Shown one piece after another: positions 16,384 through 25,632 of a stretch of DNA of 64,000 nt (positions within the stretch are counted from its first letter, which is position 1; every line of letters begins with the position of its first letter). The notes under the pieces were generated by a model. That model did no database searches. It was not told the DNA's origin and saw nothing but the letters and a program-made list of their open reading frames with translations. The position numbers were made by a program, and so were the translations under genes. The DNA comes from Gracilimonas amylolytica (GTDB lineage Bacteria > Bacteroidota > Rhodothermia > Balneolales > Balneolaceae): the NCBI RefSeq assembly GCF_002911695.1, contig NZ_PQBS01000005.1, positions 42,485-106,484 on the forward strand. Reading direction: 5' to 3'.

Positions 16384-19300
16384 TTAGAAATTCAGATTTA
16401 AACCCAGAACGAAGGTACGTGGCCGGGGATAAATGTTGTTGTCAATACCACCGAACACTTCGGGGTCTAATCCACTGTAGTTAGTGATCACAAATACGTT
16501 TTGCACTGTGGCTGATACTCTGAGGCTGTTGAGAACACTAAAAGGATCATTGAACGTGTATCCAAGATTTATGTTATCCAGTCTCAGGAAGGAAGCATTT
16601 TCAACATAGTGATCAGAGAAAAACTGAGCAGTGTTGAAGTTGGTTTCCAATACAGATTCAGGAGCATTTCTCAAATAGCCTTCATACTGCATATCGTTGT
16701 AGAAAGCATTGCTTGAATTCACGTTGTTATATACATAATTACCCAGGCTAGCGTGCCCTGCTATAGAAGCATCCCAGTTCTTGTATTCAACTCTAGAATT
16801 GAAACCAAATTCATAATCGGCAGAAGGACTTTCATAGCGATATTTATCGGATTCGTTGATCACACCGTCGCCGTTTCGGTCTACATAAAGACCTTCGATC
16901 GGGGTTCCATTCGCATCATAAACTTGTTCAAACACGAAGAAGGAACTTCTGGGGAATCCAACACTGTGTAACTGTATCGTGTTACCTACCCCTCCTGAAA
17001 TTCCACCGGTCTCAACACCGATATAATCCGGATTATCAACGGTAGTAAGCTGTGTGATCTCGTCAGAGTTCTTGGATACGTTTACACCCACTTCCCAGTA
17101 AGTATCCTGGGTAGAGATCAAACGGCCGGTAACTTCAACTTCAACTCCACGCACTTCAAGGGTACCTACATTAGAAAGTAGCCGGTTGGTGAAGTTTGAG
17201 CCGGCTGCTACCGGAACTACATTCAAGAGGTCATTGGTTTCTCTGATATACCCTTCGACCTTACCAAATATTCGGTCGTTGAAGAGGCTGTAATCCAATC
17301 CTATGTTATAAGTAGTGGTTTCTTCCCACTTCAGATCTGGGTTATATCCTTCAGGTCTGAGTGTTGTTACAAATTCATTGCCGAACTGGTACCTTGCATT
17401 AGGTTCACTATAGGTGTAAACCGGCAGATAAGGATAATCACCTTGTCCAATATTTTGTTGTCCGGTTACCCCATAACCTAAACGTAATTTCAACTCGGTA
17501 ATAGCTTCAGCTCCGCTCATGAAAGACTCTTCATGAATCTTCCATGCTACGGCTGCAGAAGGGAATAATCCCCAGCGGTTATCTTCAGAAAATCTGGAAG
17601 TACCATCCTGTCGAAGAGTAGCCGTAACCAAATATCTGTCTTTGAAAGCGTAGTTCAGGCGACCAAAGAAAGACACAATGTAATTCTCTGTTTTATAATC
17701 CGTGTCATTTCTTACATCCAGGTTTGCTTCATCAGAACGATCATAATTGGTCGAATAACTAGATCCCTCCGCATAGTGATGCTCCCAGGAATAACCGGCT
17801 ATCAAATCAAAGCTGCTTTGCCAGTCCGCTACTTCTTTATCGTAGTTGAGATAAAAATCGATCAATTCATTCTTCTTCAACTGGTCATAATCTACTCGCA
17901 GCCCTGAGGTTTCAGGATTACCTGTGTATTCAAAAGAAGCTTCATCGGTAACAACAACTTCACCGTTGGCCACATCGGAATAATCAGCACCCACGTTTAA
18001 GGTGGCATTCAGTCCTGAAACAAATGGAAGTGCATAATTCAATTCCAAATTACCAATGGTACGATAAACGGTAGACTCATCGTCTCTTTGCTCCAACAAT
18101 GCTATTGGGTTATCAGGAGAAAGCGGGTTTGGGCAGCCATTTGCATCCCTCCAAACATAATAACCTCCAAAATCAGCAGTCTCACCATCACATTGATAAT
18201 TACCATCTACTTTTACAGGTTGTGTTGGGTCAAAAACAACCGCATTTCCGATCGCAGCCTGATTTCCAAACTGATTTTTGACCTGCATTCCTTTCAGATT
18301 CAGGTTTACCTTCAGATCATCATTGAGGAAGGTTGGGTTCAAGGAAATGGCACCGGTAAGGCGATCATTCCGGTCGGTTCTAAGGATCCCCTCGTTACCA
18401 GAAAAACCTACTGAAACACGGTAAGGGATATTTTGGTAAGAACCGGTCACATTCAGATTATGATCCTGCCCAAAAGCATTTCGGTAGATCTGGTCCTGCC
18501 AGTCTGTATTGGAATCACCCAGCAACTGAGGTGCATTTCCACCCAATTCATTGGTGATCACATCCCGAAATTGATCGGCATCCAGCATGTCAACTCGTTT
18601 CTGGTTGGTCTGGTAAGATAGGCGTGTACTGTAATTGACATCCAATTGTTGCCCGGCTCGCGCTTTCTTTGTGTTAATGATGATCACACCGTTTGAGGCA
18701 CGAGAACCATAAATAGCTGTTGCCGATGCATCCTTAAGAATGTTGATCGATTCAATATCATTAGGGTTAATGGTATTCAGTGGGTTTCTCATACCGGAAA
18801 CACCTGTACCATCCAATGGCACACCATCAACTACAAACAGCGGGTCATTACTCGCAGAAAGAGAAGAACCACCACGAATTCGGATCGTTGCACCACTACC
18901 CGGAGCACCGTCACCGGATGTAACGCTTACACCGGCTGCTTTACCCTGGAACAACTCCTGAGGGGACGTAATGTTACCCTGGTTAAAATCTGAAGTGCTG
19001 ATCGAATTAACCGAACCGGTATTATCGCCTTGCTGCTGTGTACCGTAACCAATTACAACCAACTCCTCTCCGGAAATGGTTTGAGATCTTAACTGTACAT
19101 TAATTTCTGTTCGGCCATTTATAGGGATCAGCTGACGCTGAAAACCTAAAAATGAAAAAGCCAGCGTATCCTGTAAACTCGGAACTGCCAGCTCATAATT
19201 TCCGTCAAAATCTGTTGTGGTACCAATGGTGGTCCCTACAACTAAAATATTTACACCCGGAAGGGTTTCTCCGGTTTCGCCATCAATAACAGTACCGGTA

Positions 19301-19452
19301 ATGGTAGTTCTGTCTTGTGCCATGGCTTCCGTGTTTCCAATCTCCGAGAATAGTAACCCAACCATCAACGGTATAACTGCAAGCATCTTTAAAGTGCTGA
19401 AGCTAAACCAATCGACAGTAGATCCCATAATCGGTATCGCTGTGTTTCTCAT
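16384..19452 (-). CDS. susC: SusC-type TonB-dependent glycan importer
   Basis: A 1022-residue outer-membrane transporter. After the signal region (ending near EAMAQ, residue 46) comes a carboxypeptidase-regulatory-like domain (TITGTVIDGETGETLPGVNI), then the TonB-box-like segment and the plug (GYGTQQQGDNTGSVNS, PLFVVDGVPL, ILKDASATAIYGSRASNGVI), all diagnostic of SusC. The rest is a beta-barrel ending in FVLGLNLNF with C-terminal Phe. It imports glucan oligosaccharides across the outer membrane using TonB energy, with SusD as lid. TTGGAGATTTAAC before the ATG offers a GGAG ribosome site. The 314-base region upstream carries two LacI-type operators, so transcription is probably regulated by the LacI protein encoded further downstream. 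Confidence 0.95.
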   Translation of the reverse strand: MRNTAIPIMGSTVDWFSFSTLKMLAVIPLMVGLLFSEIGNTEAMAQDRTTITGTVIDGETGETLPGVNILVVGTTIGTTTDFDGNYELAVPSLQDTLAFSFLGFQRQLIPINGRTEINVQLRSQTISGEELVVIGYGTQQQGDNTGSVNSISTSDFNQGNITSPQELFQGKAAGVSVTSGDGAPGSGATIRIRGGSSLSASNDPLFVVDGVPLDGTGVSGMRNPLNTINPNDIESINILKDASATAIYGSRASNGVIIINTKKARAGQQLDVNYSTRLSYQTNQKRVDMLDADQFRDVITNELGGNAPQLLGDSNTDWQDQIYRNAFGQDHNLNVTGSYQNIPYRVSVGFSGNEGILRTDRNDRLTGAISLNPTFLNDDLKVNLNLKGMQVKNQFGNQAAIGNAVVFDPTQPVKVDGNYQCDGETADFGGYYVWRDANGCPNPLSPDNPIALLEQRDDESTVYRTIGNLELNYALPFVSGLNATLNVGADYSDVANGEVVVTDEASFEYTGNPETSGLRVDYDQLKKNELIDFYLNYDKEVADWQSSFDLIAGYSWEHHYAEGSSYSTNYDRSDEANLDVRNDTDYKTENYIVSFFGRLNYAFKDRYLVTATLRQDGTSRFSEDNRWGLFPSAAVAWKIHEESFMSGAEAITELKLRLGYGVTGQQNIGQGDYPYLPVYTYSEPNARYQFGNEFVTTLRPEGYNPDLKWEETTTYNIGLDYSLFNDRIFGKVEGYIRETNDLLNVVPVAAGSNFTNRLLSNVGTLEVRGVEVEVTGRLISTQDTYWEVGVNVSKNSDEITQLTTVDNPDYIGVETGGISGGVGNTIQLHSVGFPRSSFFVFEQVYDANGTPIEGLYVDRNGDGVINESDKYRYESPSADYEFGFNSRVEYKNWDASIAGHASLGNYVYNNVNSSNAFYNDMQYEGYLRNAPESVLETNFNTAQFFSDHYVENASFLRLDNINLGYTFNDPFSVLNSLRVSATVQNVFVITNYSGLDPEVFGGIDNNIYPRPRTFVLGLNLNF

Positions 19453-19516
19453 GTTAAATCTCCAATGTTGGTTTTTTAATTGGCTGAAGTGTTAAAGTTA
19501 TTTCTCATTTAAGGTA

Positions 19517-19530
19517 TGTAAGCGCTTACA
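19517..19530. promoter_or_regulatory. LacI-family operator, proximal to susC
   Basis: TGTAAGCGCTTACA is a perfect 14-base palindrome with the central CG typical of LacI-family operators. It lies 65 bases before the susC ATG, in the gap 19453-19766. The cognate regulator is probably the LacI protein at 12164-13177. Confidence 0.75.
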
Positions 19531-19692
19531 TTTTTTCAAGCGAGATTTAACACATTCATAACAACCTTAAATCTAACCCAGATATTAGATTTTGATACTA
19601 CTTTGGCTTAAGTACCTGTTTTATTGTAACTAATATCCTTAATCTGAATAGAGTATCACTTAATATATTGAAGGGGTACGGTTCTCTTTCAC

Positions 19693-19708
19693 AAACTAAA
19701 TTTAGTTT
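19693..19708. promoter_or_regulatory. A/T-rich palindrome in the susC upstream region
   Basis: AAACTAAATTTAGTTT is a perfect 16-base palindrome between the two LacI-type operators. It differs from them in sequence, so a second regulator could bind here. It could also be a chance product of an A/T-rich region. Confidence 0.35.
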
Positions 19709-19728
19709 AAACTGCTGTAAGCAAATAA

Positions 19729-19750
19729 ATTATGTAAGGGCTTACATAAT
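19729..19750. promoter_or_regulatory. LacI-family operator, distal to susC
   Basis: ATTATGTAAG and CTTACATAAT are exact inverses separated by GG. The core TGTAAGGGCTTACA differs from the proximal operator only in its central base pair. The centres of the two sites are 216 bases apart. This site begins 17 bases beyond the ispG stop, so it belongs to the susC control region. Confidence 0.7.
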
Positions 19751-19766
19751 CTTTCTTTTATTTTCT

Positions 19767-20987
19767 TTAAACCTTGGAACCGTAGGTGTCCTTGATGTAA
19801 TTATTTAGAATGGTTCTGAATTCTTCCCCAATATTGTCTCCCTTGAGAGTGGTAGCGTGCTCACCATCTATGTAAACCGGGGCTTTGGGTTCCTCGAAGG
19901 TTCCGGGCAATGAGATCCCGATATTGGCATTGCGCGATTCTCCCGGTCCGTTAACCACACACCCCATCACGGCAACATCCATCTCCTCTACCCCGGGATA
20001 TGCCTTTCTCCATATCGGCATGGATTCCACTATGTATTCCTGTATGTCCTGAGCCAGTTCCTGAAAATAGGTGCTTTTGGTTCTTCCACACCCCGGACAG
20101 GCTGTAACTTGTGGGATAAAGCTTCGAATTTTAAGTGACTGTAAAATTTGTTGAGCTACCTGTACTTCCAGGGCACGATCTGCTCCCGGTTCTGGAGTCA
20201 GCGAAACCCGAATGGTGTCACCTATTCCTTGCTGCAGGATCACCGCCAGGGCTGACGCACTCGCCACCATTCCTTTCATCCCCATGCCTGCTTCCGTAAG
20301 TCCAACGTGCAATGGGTAGTCAACTTCCTCCGCAATGCGTTCATAGACCGTTACCACATCCTGCACACCCGACATCTTACAGCTGATGATGATCTTATTG
20401 GAAGCCAGTCCAACCTCTTCAGCCAGTTTAGAGGACCGTTTGGCACTTTCAACCATGGTATCCAGCATGACTTCCTTGGCCGATTTTGGCTTCTTTAAGT
20501 CATTATTGGCGTCCATTTTCTGTGCCAGTAACTGTTGATCCAAAGACCCCCAGTTCACCCCGATCCTTACCGGTTTGTCGTACTTGATGGCCTGCTCCAC
20601 AATAGTGGCAAAATTCTCATCACGGGTCTTTGTTCCGGTATTACCGGGATTGATCCTGAACTTGGCCAGTGCCTCTGCCATATCAGGGTATTTGGTCAGT
20701 AGTTTATGTCCATTGTAATGAAAATCACCGATCACCGGAACCGTGATGCCCCGGTTCAACAGTTTCTCTTTGATATGAGGAACCGCTTTGGCAGCTTCAT
20801 CATTATTTACCGTGATACGAACCAGCTCTGAACCTGCCCGATATAGATGTTCGATCTGATCGGCGGTATCATCAATATCTGCAGTATCGGTATTGGTCAT
20901 GGACTGAACCGCGATCGGGGCTGCGCCACCTACCGGCACATTCCCAACCATCACCTGAATAGATTTTCGCCTCTTGATCTCTGCCAT
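19767..20987 (-). CDS. ispG: 4-hydroxy-3-methylbut-2-en-1-yl diphosphate synthase (IspG/GcpE)
   Basis: A 406-residue Fe-S enzyme of the methylerythritol phosphate pathway; it converts MEcPP to HMBPP for isoprenoid synthesis. The TIM-barrel start [20 protein letters not shown] plus QSMTNTDT is diagnostic. The C-terminal cluster ligands are in [11 protein letters not shown] and [13 protein letters not shown]. The length equals the compact bacterial form without the plant/Chlamydia insert. Its start overlaps the stop of the rhomboid gene upstream by one base (TAATG), so the three genes are probably one unit. It is adjacent to a carotenoid-type oxidoreductase, which fits an isoprenoid context. 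Confidence 0.97.
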   Translation of the reverse strand: MAEIKRRKSIQVMVGNVPVGGAAPIAVQSMTNTDTADIDDTADQIEHLYRAGSELVRITVNNDEAAKAVPHIKEKLLNRGITVPVIGDFHYNGHKLLTKYPDMAEALAKFRINPGNTGTKTRDENFATIVEQAIKYDKPVRIGVNWGSLDQQLLAQKMDANNDLKKPKSAKEVMLDTMVESAKRSSKLAEEVGLASNKIIISCKMSGVQDVVTVYERIAEEVDYPLHVGLTEAGMGMKGMVASASALAVILQQGIGDTIRVSLTPEPGADRALEVQVAQQILQSLKIRSFIPQVTACPGCGRTKSTYFQELAQDIQEYIVESMPIWRKAYPGVEEMDVAVMGCVVNGPGESRNANIGISLPGTFEEPKAPVYIDGEHATTLKGDNIGEEFRTILNNYIKDTYGSKV

Positions 20988-21904
20988 TATTGGTCTTTTT
21001 TACTCAGTTCAAACAATTTCTTCTTCTCTTCTTTAGAAAGGGCATCGTATCCTTTTTTGGAGATCTTCTCAAGAATGGCATCCAGTTCAGTTTGATCCAC
21101 TTCTTCCACGATCTCCGCATCCTGAACAATATGCATGTTCTTATTTCGGCTCTTACTCCCCTTACCGGAGCCCTTTGGTTTCACCTTTCCAAACAAGTAT
21201 TCAAAATACCGAATGATCATGCTCAGGTCGGTTCCGTTTTGATGAGCTTTCATCAAAAGATAGCCTCCTAAAGCACCTCCAATATGAACGAGTCGGGCAA
21301 TTCCATCTCCGGCTCCCACAAATAAAATGTCGATAGCGATCCACCCTGCCACAAAATACCGGGCTTCGATCGGCGGAAATAGGAACAGCATGATCGGGGC
21401 TTTGGGATAAAGCATGGCAAAGGCCACCAGCATACCGGTAACAGCACCCGAAGCTCCTATTACCAACGCATTTCCAAATGCCAGGGCCAGAGCGGCATCA
21501 AGTAAGGCACCCAAAATTCCGGCTCCAAAATAGATCACCGTAAATGTACGAGGACCCACGGTTTCTTCCACAGCTCTCCCCATCCACCAGAGCCATAACA
21601 TATTGAACAGAATATGCAGGAAGCCCCCATGAAGAAACATATAGGTTAAGAGACGCCAGGGCTGGGTCAGGAATGTTGGAAAAGCTGGATCAAAACCAAG
21701 ATTGTTTACCAGCCAGGTATTGAAGGTCTGCCCTCCAAATATCTGAAGTATAAATACAATGACATTGGCCAGAATGATGGTACGAATAGCCACCGGCATC
21801 CGCATGAATCCGTATTTGATCCCTCCCCAAAATGAATCGAAGGGCATCTGGTTGCGCATGTTTCCGCCACCACCAAAATTGAAAGAACCTCGTCCTCTAT
21901 CCAT
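20987..21904 (-). CDS. Rhomboid-family intramembrane serine protease, C-terminally extended
   Basis: A 305-residue inner-membrane protein with about six membrane segments. It has the rhomboid signature: [14 protein letters not shown], the catalytic Ser in [11 protein letters not shown] (about residue 150), and the catalytic His in [11 protein letters not shown] (about 225). Residues 245-305 form a charged cytoplasmic tail ([15 protein letters not shown], then [21 protein letters not shown]), a common rhomboid C-terminal motif. It would cleave membrane-spanning substrates; none is identifiable. It overlaps the second rhomboid gene by eight bases and ispG by one, suggesting coupled translation. 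Confidence 0.92.
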   Translation of the reverse strand: MDRGRGSFNFGGGGNMRNQMPFDSFWGGIKYGFMRMPVAIRTIILANVIVFILQIFGGQTFNTWLVNNLGFDPAFPTFLTQPWRLLTYMFLHGGFLHILFNMLWLWWMGRAVEETVGPRTFTVIYFGAGILGALLDAALALAFGNALVIGASGAVTGMLVAFAMLYPKAPIMLFLFPPIEARYFVAGWIAIDILFVGAGDGIARLVHIGGALGGYLLMKAHQNGTDLSMIIRYFEYLFGKVKPKGSGKGSKSRNKNMHIVQDAEIVEEVDQTELDAILEKISKKGYDALSKEEKKKLFELSKKDQ

Positions 21905-22529
21905 AGTAATCAGGTTTCTTTAAACCCCAGAGTTTGATCAGCGCATATCCAACCACCAGGCCACCCAGGTGAGCAAAGTGAGCAATGCCACTGTTTGGCT
22001 GAGCAATACCGCTGAATAACTCAAAGGCTCCATAGATCATCACAAAATACTTGGCTTTGATCGGGATCGGGGGTATCAGCAGCATAATATAGCGATCCGG
22101 AAACATCATCCCGAACGCTAAAAGAATGCCAAATACTGCACCTGATGCCCCAAGGGTGTAAGTAAAATAACCGCCCAGGAACATATGGATCACAGCGGCT
22201 CCAATACCTGTGAGCATATAGTAAAGTAAAAACCGCTTGGAACCCCACAGGTTTTCTATGGCCTGACCAAAGATCCAGAGTGCGAATAGGTTAAAGAAAA
22301 TATGTGTGAGATCGGCATGCAGGAACATGTATGTAACCAGCTGCCAGGGCATAAATCCCTCCCCCAGTGGATTCAGTACAAGGTATGGGGCTATCTCAGC
22401 TCCAATGGGTGTCCAGCCGGCTCCAAACACCTGCTTGGTCAGCAGAAACGCTAAACCGTTGATGATCAATAAATTTTTTATAACCGGGGGAAATAAAGTA
22501 AATCGGGTATTAGGTGAAAAATTATCCAA
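21897..22529 (-). CDS. Second rhomboid-family intramembrane serine protease
   Basis: A rhomboid homologue of about 210 residues. It has HIFFNLFALWIFGQAIE, the catalytic Ser in TLGASGAVFGI, and the catalytic His in FAHLGGLVVGY, so the Ser/His dyad is intact. It ends [14 protein letters not shown] without the extended tail of its neighbour. There is no ATG near the start: a long reading begins at a TTG at 22634 but would overlap the conserved end of the oxidoreductase gene by 94 bases. I prefer the TTG at 22529 (LDNFSPNTRF), twelve bases past that gene's stop. The exact start is uncertain; the family call is secure. It arose beside its neighbour either by old duplication or by joint recruitment. 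Confidence 0.85.
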   Translation of the reverse strand: MDNFSPNTRFTLFPPVIKNLLIINGLAFLLTKQVFGAGWTPIGAEIAPYLVLNPLGEGFMPWQLVTYMFLHADLTHIFFNLFALWIFGQAIENLWGSKRFLLYYMLTGIGAAVIHMFLGGYFTYTLGASGAVFGILLAFGMMFPDRYIMLLIPPIPIKAKYFVMIYGAFELFSGIAQPNSGIAHFAHLGGLVVGYALIKLWGLKKPDYYG

Positions 22530-22540
22530 AAATATCTGCT

Positions 22541-24043
22541 TTAATGATGATTCTTTTTGATGCGAGAATATACGTTGATCCCACTCAAAGTTACGCCCGG
22601 AATTCCTTGTCCGGGAAAGGTCGTATCTCCGCAAAGATACAAACCTTTGAACGGAGTTTCGTTAGGTGTCCACTTGAGCAAGCTTCGTGCCATACTCTGA
22701 GGAATCCCCCCTACTCTGCCCTTTTTTCGGTACACCCAGTTTTCCCAGGTTACCGGAGTGGCCGTATGTATGACGTCAATTTGTGCGCGGGAAAACCCGG
22801 GGAGCTTACTCCGAAGAGTGTCAACGATAAAACCCTGAACCTGTTGTTTGGCTGTGTCATAATCGCCATTCAGTGAATACCAGTACTCAGGCGAGGCATG
22901 CGTTGAAACATTCAAGGTTCTCATTCCTGCTTTGGTTCGCCGACTGTCTCCGGGTTTAGACATCGAAACAAAAATGGAATCGGAGTTAGTGTAAGGCACG
23001 GTTTCTCCATTTTTCAAATGGATCTGATTATGCAACGGCAGGTCGGCCGGATACACATCATCTGTGGCTATACCTAAAGTGATAGCGCCCCAGGCCTTAT
23101 TAAAATCTTTAGCTTCAGACTTGAAATACGCTTTCATCTCGCCTTCTGTAATATCCTGCATGTTCCAGACCGGGATGTTTGATACTACGATCGGAGCCTG
23201 ATAAGTGAAAGATTCGTTGCGTTTATTTTTGGTATGTACCTTGAATCCCTAATCATTTTTTTTGATCTGCTCAACCCCTTCCTTGGTATGTAGAGCACCG
23301 CCTCTCTCCTGAATAAAAGACCGAATGGTATTGATCATCTCAAGTAATCCGCCCGGCACATAATAATTGGAATAATTGGTATAGGTGGTTCCGGCCGCTC
23401 CAAATAAAAATGATGTCTCCTCTGACTTAGCCTGAGCGGTGATCATCAATTGTTCGTCCACAAATCGTTTGAATTTCGGGGTATCCACTCCAAACTTCTT
23501 CATTACAGAGTGAACCGATCTTAGAGCATATTTTAACACCCATACATCCAAAGGACTGTTATTAATGGCTAAGTATCCCCATTCACTAAATTTCAAAGGG
23601 GGAAAGATTGGGTTATTCAGGGATACCTTCCACACCAGGTCTGCTACTTTGAATGCCTCAGTCCAGAAGGCTTTTTGTGCACTCTCATTTCCGAATATAC
23701 GAGTACATTCCTGAATCCACTGCTCTCTGTTCTTGTAGCGGGTGATCTTCTCCCCGTCGATCCATACAGCCATACTTGGAGTGATCTCCTCACGAGGAAT
23801 TTCAATGCCGGTTTCCTGTTCCAGCTTCCATAACGGCTGATGTTTATCAAATCCAATGAGCGTGGTGGCTCCGGATTCAAATACATGTCCCCTCCTGAAA
23901 TATGAGGATGAACCCCCCCCGGGAGCATGCGCTTTTTCCAGGATCAGAACCTTATATCCATCCTTAGCGAGCATGGCTCCGGTACTCATTCCGCCCATAC
24001 CCGAGCCGATGATAATAGCGTCGTAGTCTTTGTTTATTTTCAT
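22541..24043 (-). pseudogene. Carotenoid isomerase/phytoene desaturase-like FAD oxidoreductase with in-frame TAG
   Basis: The reading frame encodes 500 residues in one continuous frame, broken only by TAG at codon 265 (23249-23251). The first part (264 residues) has the FAD-binding fingerprint DAIIIGSGMGGMSTGAML and EKAHAPGGGSSSYFRRG; the second, after the stop, continues GFKVHTKNKRNES and VVSNIPVWNM and ends with the C-terminal FAD motif GLYLCGDTTFPGQGIPGV. This is the COG1233 family of carotenoid desaturases and isomerases. Both halves look otherwise undamaged. It is either a recent nonsense pseudogene, a base-call error, or a read-through gene. Re-initiation at Met 294 (23161) would make only a C-terminal fragment without the nucleotide-binding fold. 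Confidence 0.85.
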
Positions 24044-24087
24044 GTGGGTGTAACATCAGATCGCTGCCTAAATGTTCCAATGCAATG

Positions 24088-24124
24088 GAACGCGGATGAC
24101 ACCGATCCGGCGGATGGTCACTGG
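24088..24124. repeat. Dispersed repeat fragment (GCGGATGG type)
   Basis: GAACGCGGATGACACCGATC followed by CGGCGGATGGTCAC resembles the segment at 32024-32058 (GAACGCGAATAAAGCAGATC then AGGCGGATGGTCGC). Both lie in non-coding, repeat-rich gaps. It fills part of the space between the oxidoreductase start and the long direct repeat. Confidence 0.45.
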
Positions 24125-24141
24125 TATAACATTCATATCAA

Positions 24142-24525
24142 TCCGCTCCGACCTGTCTGCTGACAAAGGCAGGCGCAGTGCGTCTGAGCGATGGAGAAAT
24201 TTTTATTATGATTTTCATACTCGTTACGGTGCTCTGCTCCGGAATGCCCTATCGAGGCTCTGCCTCACCATACTGAAAACAAGAAGTAGAGCCTCCACCA
24301 TACATACTGCAGCAAAACGGAGGAACGAAACCAACACTTATCCATCATTCGGCTCAGTTTAATTAGGTAAACCAACGAAGCTTCAAAACAAGCCGGGTGA
24401 TGGATGGATCCAGTCATTGCACCCTAACTTCTTCCAGATAAATAATTCACCAAGATCCCTTCCATCACCCCGTTTCTCTCCTACTAAAACCTAAAGCTCG
24501 AATCATTGGAAACGGAATGATGGAG
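24142..24525. repeat. Long direct repeat, copy 1 (upstream of pentapeptide gene)
   Basis: About 384 bases from TCCGCTCCGACCTGTCTGC to ACGGAATGATGGA recur in the same orientation at 25191-25564. Conserved blocks include GGTGCTCTGCTCCGGAATGC, GAGGCTCTGCCTCACC, CAACGAAGCTTCAAAAC and CACCAAGATCCCT, with small indels and substitutions between. A sub-element with terminal inverted repeat CCATCATTCGGCTC (24342-24355) against AGCCGGGTGATGG (24391-24403) is also found alone near the window end. The open frames across it are not considered genes. The rest of the gap 24044-24611 shows nothing else. Confidence 0.85.
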
Positions 24526-24611
24526 TCACTAGCCCAATAATTTACCTGCCCATATCTATTTACCTCCAACAAATTCCATGCGTATATTCTTGCTCATAAA
24601 ATTATGTTCGA

Positions 24612-25184
24612 ATGAATAAACCCTACTTTTTCGAAGAAACCTACACCGGTATCGATTTTTCCAAAGATCCATTTGAGACCGGTGATTACGAGCTCTGCCG
24701 ATTTGTTAACTGCCAATTCCCAAAATCCGAGCTTTCAGAGTCGTCTTTCATTGAGTGCAGATTTGAAGGATGCGATCTCTCTATGGCAAAACTTTATGGT
24801 ACTGCGATCAGAGATTGCGTGTTCAGTGAGTGCAAGTTGATCGGACTGCAGTTTGATACCTGTAATGATTTCTCATTCTCTGCCGAATTTCATTCCTGTA
24901 ATCTGAATCTTTCCTCTATTTTCGGGGTCAAGTTGCACAACGCTACCTTCATTGACTGCAGTTTACAAGAGGTTGATTTCACTCAAGCTGATCTAAAGGA
25001 AACACACTTCGAAAACTGCGACCTTACCAAGGCCACTTTTTCTGCTACATCATTGCAAAAGGCGGATCTCTCTACCTCCTATAATTACTCCATTGATCCG
25101 GAGATGAATACTATTGAGGGTGCCAAATTTTCGCTGCAGGGACTTCCGGGTTTATTGGATAAGTACGGCATTGTTGTTACATAA
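24612..25184 (+). CDS. Pentapeptide-repeat protein
   Basis: A 190-residue protein built of pentapeptide repeats of the A(D/N)LXX type, with a central Phe or Leu every five residues, from about residue 11 to 165 (for example CRFVNCQFPKSELSESSF, CDLSMAKLYGTAIRDCVF, ADLKETHFENCDLTKATF). These form a right-handed quadrilateral beta-helix. Qnr/McbG-type members bind DNA gyrase and protect it from quinolones or toxins; the length, the two-part repeat block and the C-terminal helix-like end (FSLQGLPGLLDKYGIVV) resemble that group. Most pentapeptide proteins have no known role, so the gyrase link is only a suggestion. There is no signal peptide. The gene stands alone on the plus strand, bracketed by long direct repeats, and has no operon partner. 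Confidence 0.88.
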   Translation: MNKPYFFEETYTGIDFSKDPFETGDYELCRFVNCQFPKSELSESSFIECRFEGCDLSMAKLYGTAIRDCVFSECKLIGLQFDTCNDFSFSAEFHSCNLNLSSIFGVKLHNATFIDCSLQEVDFTQADLKETHFENCDLTKATFSATSLQKADLSTSYNYSIDPEMNTIEGAKFSLQGLPGLLDKYGIVVT

Positions 25185-25190
25185 CCCCTT

Positions 25191-25564
25191 TCCGCTCCGA
25201 CCTGTCTGCCGACTAGGCAGGCGCAGAGCGTCTAAGCAAGGGAGAATTTGTCTTATGGTCATATTCATACTCGTTCCGGTGCTCTGCTCCGGAATGCCTT
25301 GTGGAGGCTCTGCCTCACCTTACTGAAAACAAGCAGTAGAGCCACCACCATGCGTTCCGCTGCAGAACGAGACCAACAGTCATCCACCCTTCGGCTCAGC
25401 TTAATTAGGAAAAACAACGAAGCTTCAAAACGAGCCGGTGATGAATGGATCCAGAAATTGCATCCTACTTTTTCCAGGTAGATTAATCACCAAGATCCCT
25501 CTCCATCACCTCGTCTTCTCCTATCAAAACCTAAAGGTCAGTAAGTTGAAAACGGAATGATGGA
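25191..25564. repeat. Long direct repeat, copy 2 (downstream of pentapeptide gene)
   Basis: This 374-base copy starts six bases after the pentapeptide gene's stop and matches 24142-24525 along its whole length in the same orientation. It has the same order of conserved blocks. The hairpin sub-element reads CCACCCTTCGGCTC against GAGCCGGTGATG here. Together with copy 1 it brackets the gene exactly. Confidence 0.85.
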
Positions 25565-25580
25565 AACCCTGAGGCAAACA

Positions 25581-25629
25581 CTGCTCACTGCTCACTGCTC
25601 ACTGCTCACTGCTCACTGCTCACTGTTCA
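25581..25629. repeat. Heptanucleotide tandem repeat, (CTGCTCA)6 plus one variant unit
   Basis: Six exact units of CTGCTCA and a seventh, CTGTTCA, fill 49 bases and end three bases before the stop codon of polA (minus strand). There are no spacers between units. Such arrays change length by slippage; since it is outside the coding part, it would affect only the 3' end of the polA transcript. Confidence 0.9.
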
Positions 25630-25632
25630 CTA

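Noticed and set aside
23249..23262. Frameshift at the eight-base homopolymer in the oxidoreductase gene
   Set aside because: The frames on both sides of the TAG are the same, so an insertion or deletion cannot explain the break.
24072..24362. Open frame of 96 codons on the plus strand in long repeat copy 1
   Set aside because: It lies wholly in repeat DNA, and the related frame in copy 2 (25248-25481) diverges in its end by frame shifts. No recognisable domain or ribosome site.
25248..25481. Open frame of 77 codons in long repeat copy 2
   Set aside because: Partly similar to the frame in copy 1 only because the DNA is repeated; the differences are not concentrated at third codon positions.
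25581..25629. CRISPR array
   Set aside because: Units are directly contiguous seven-base repeats without spacers, and no cas genes are nearby.
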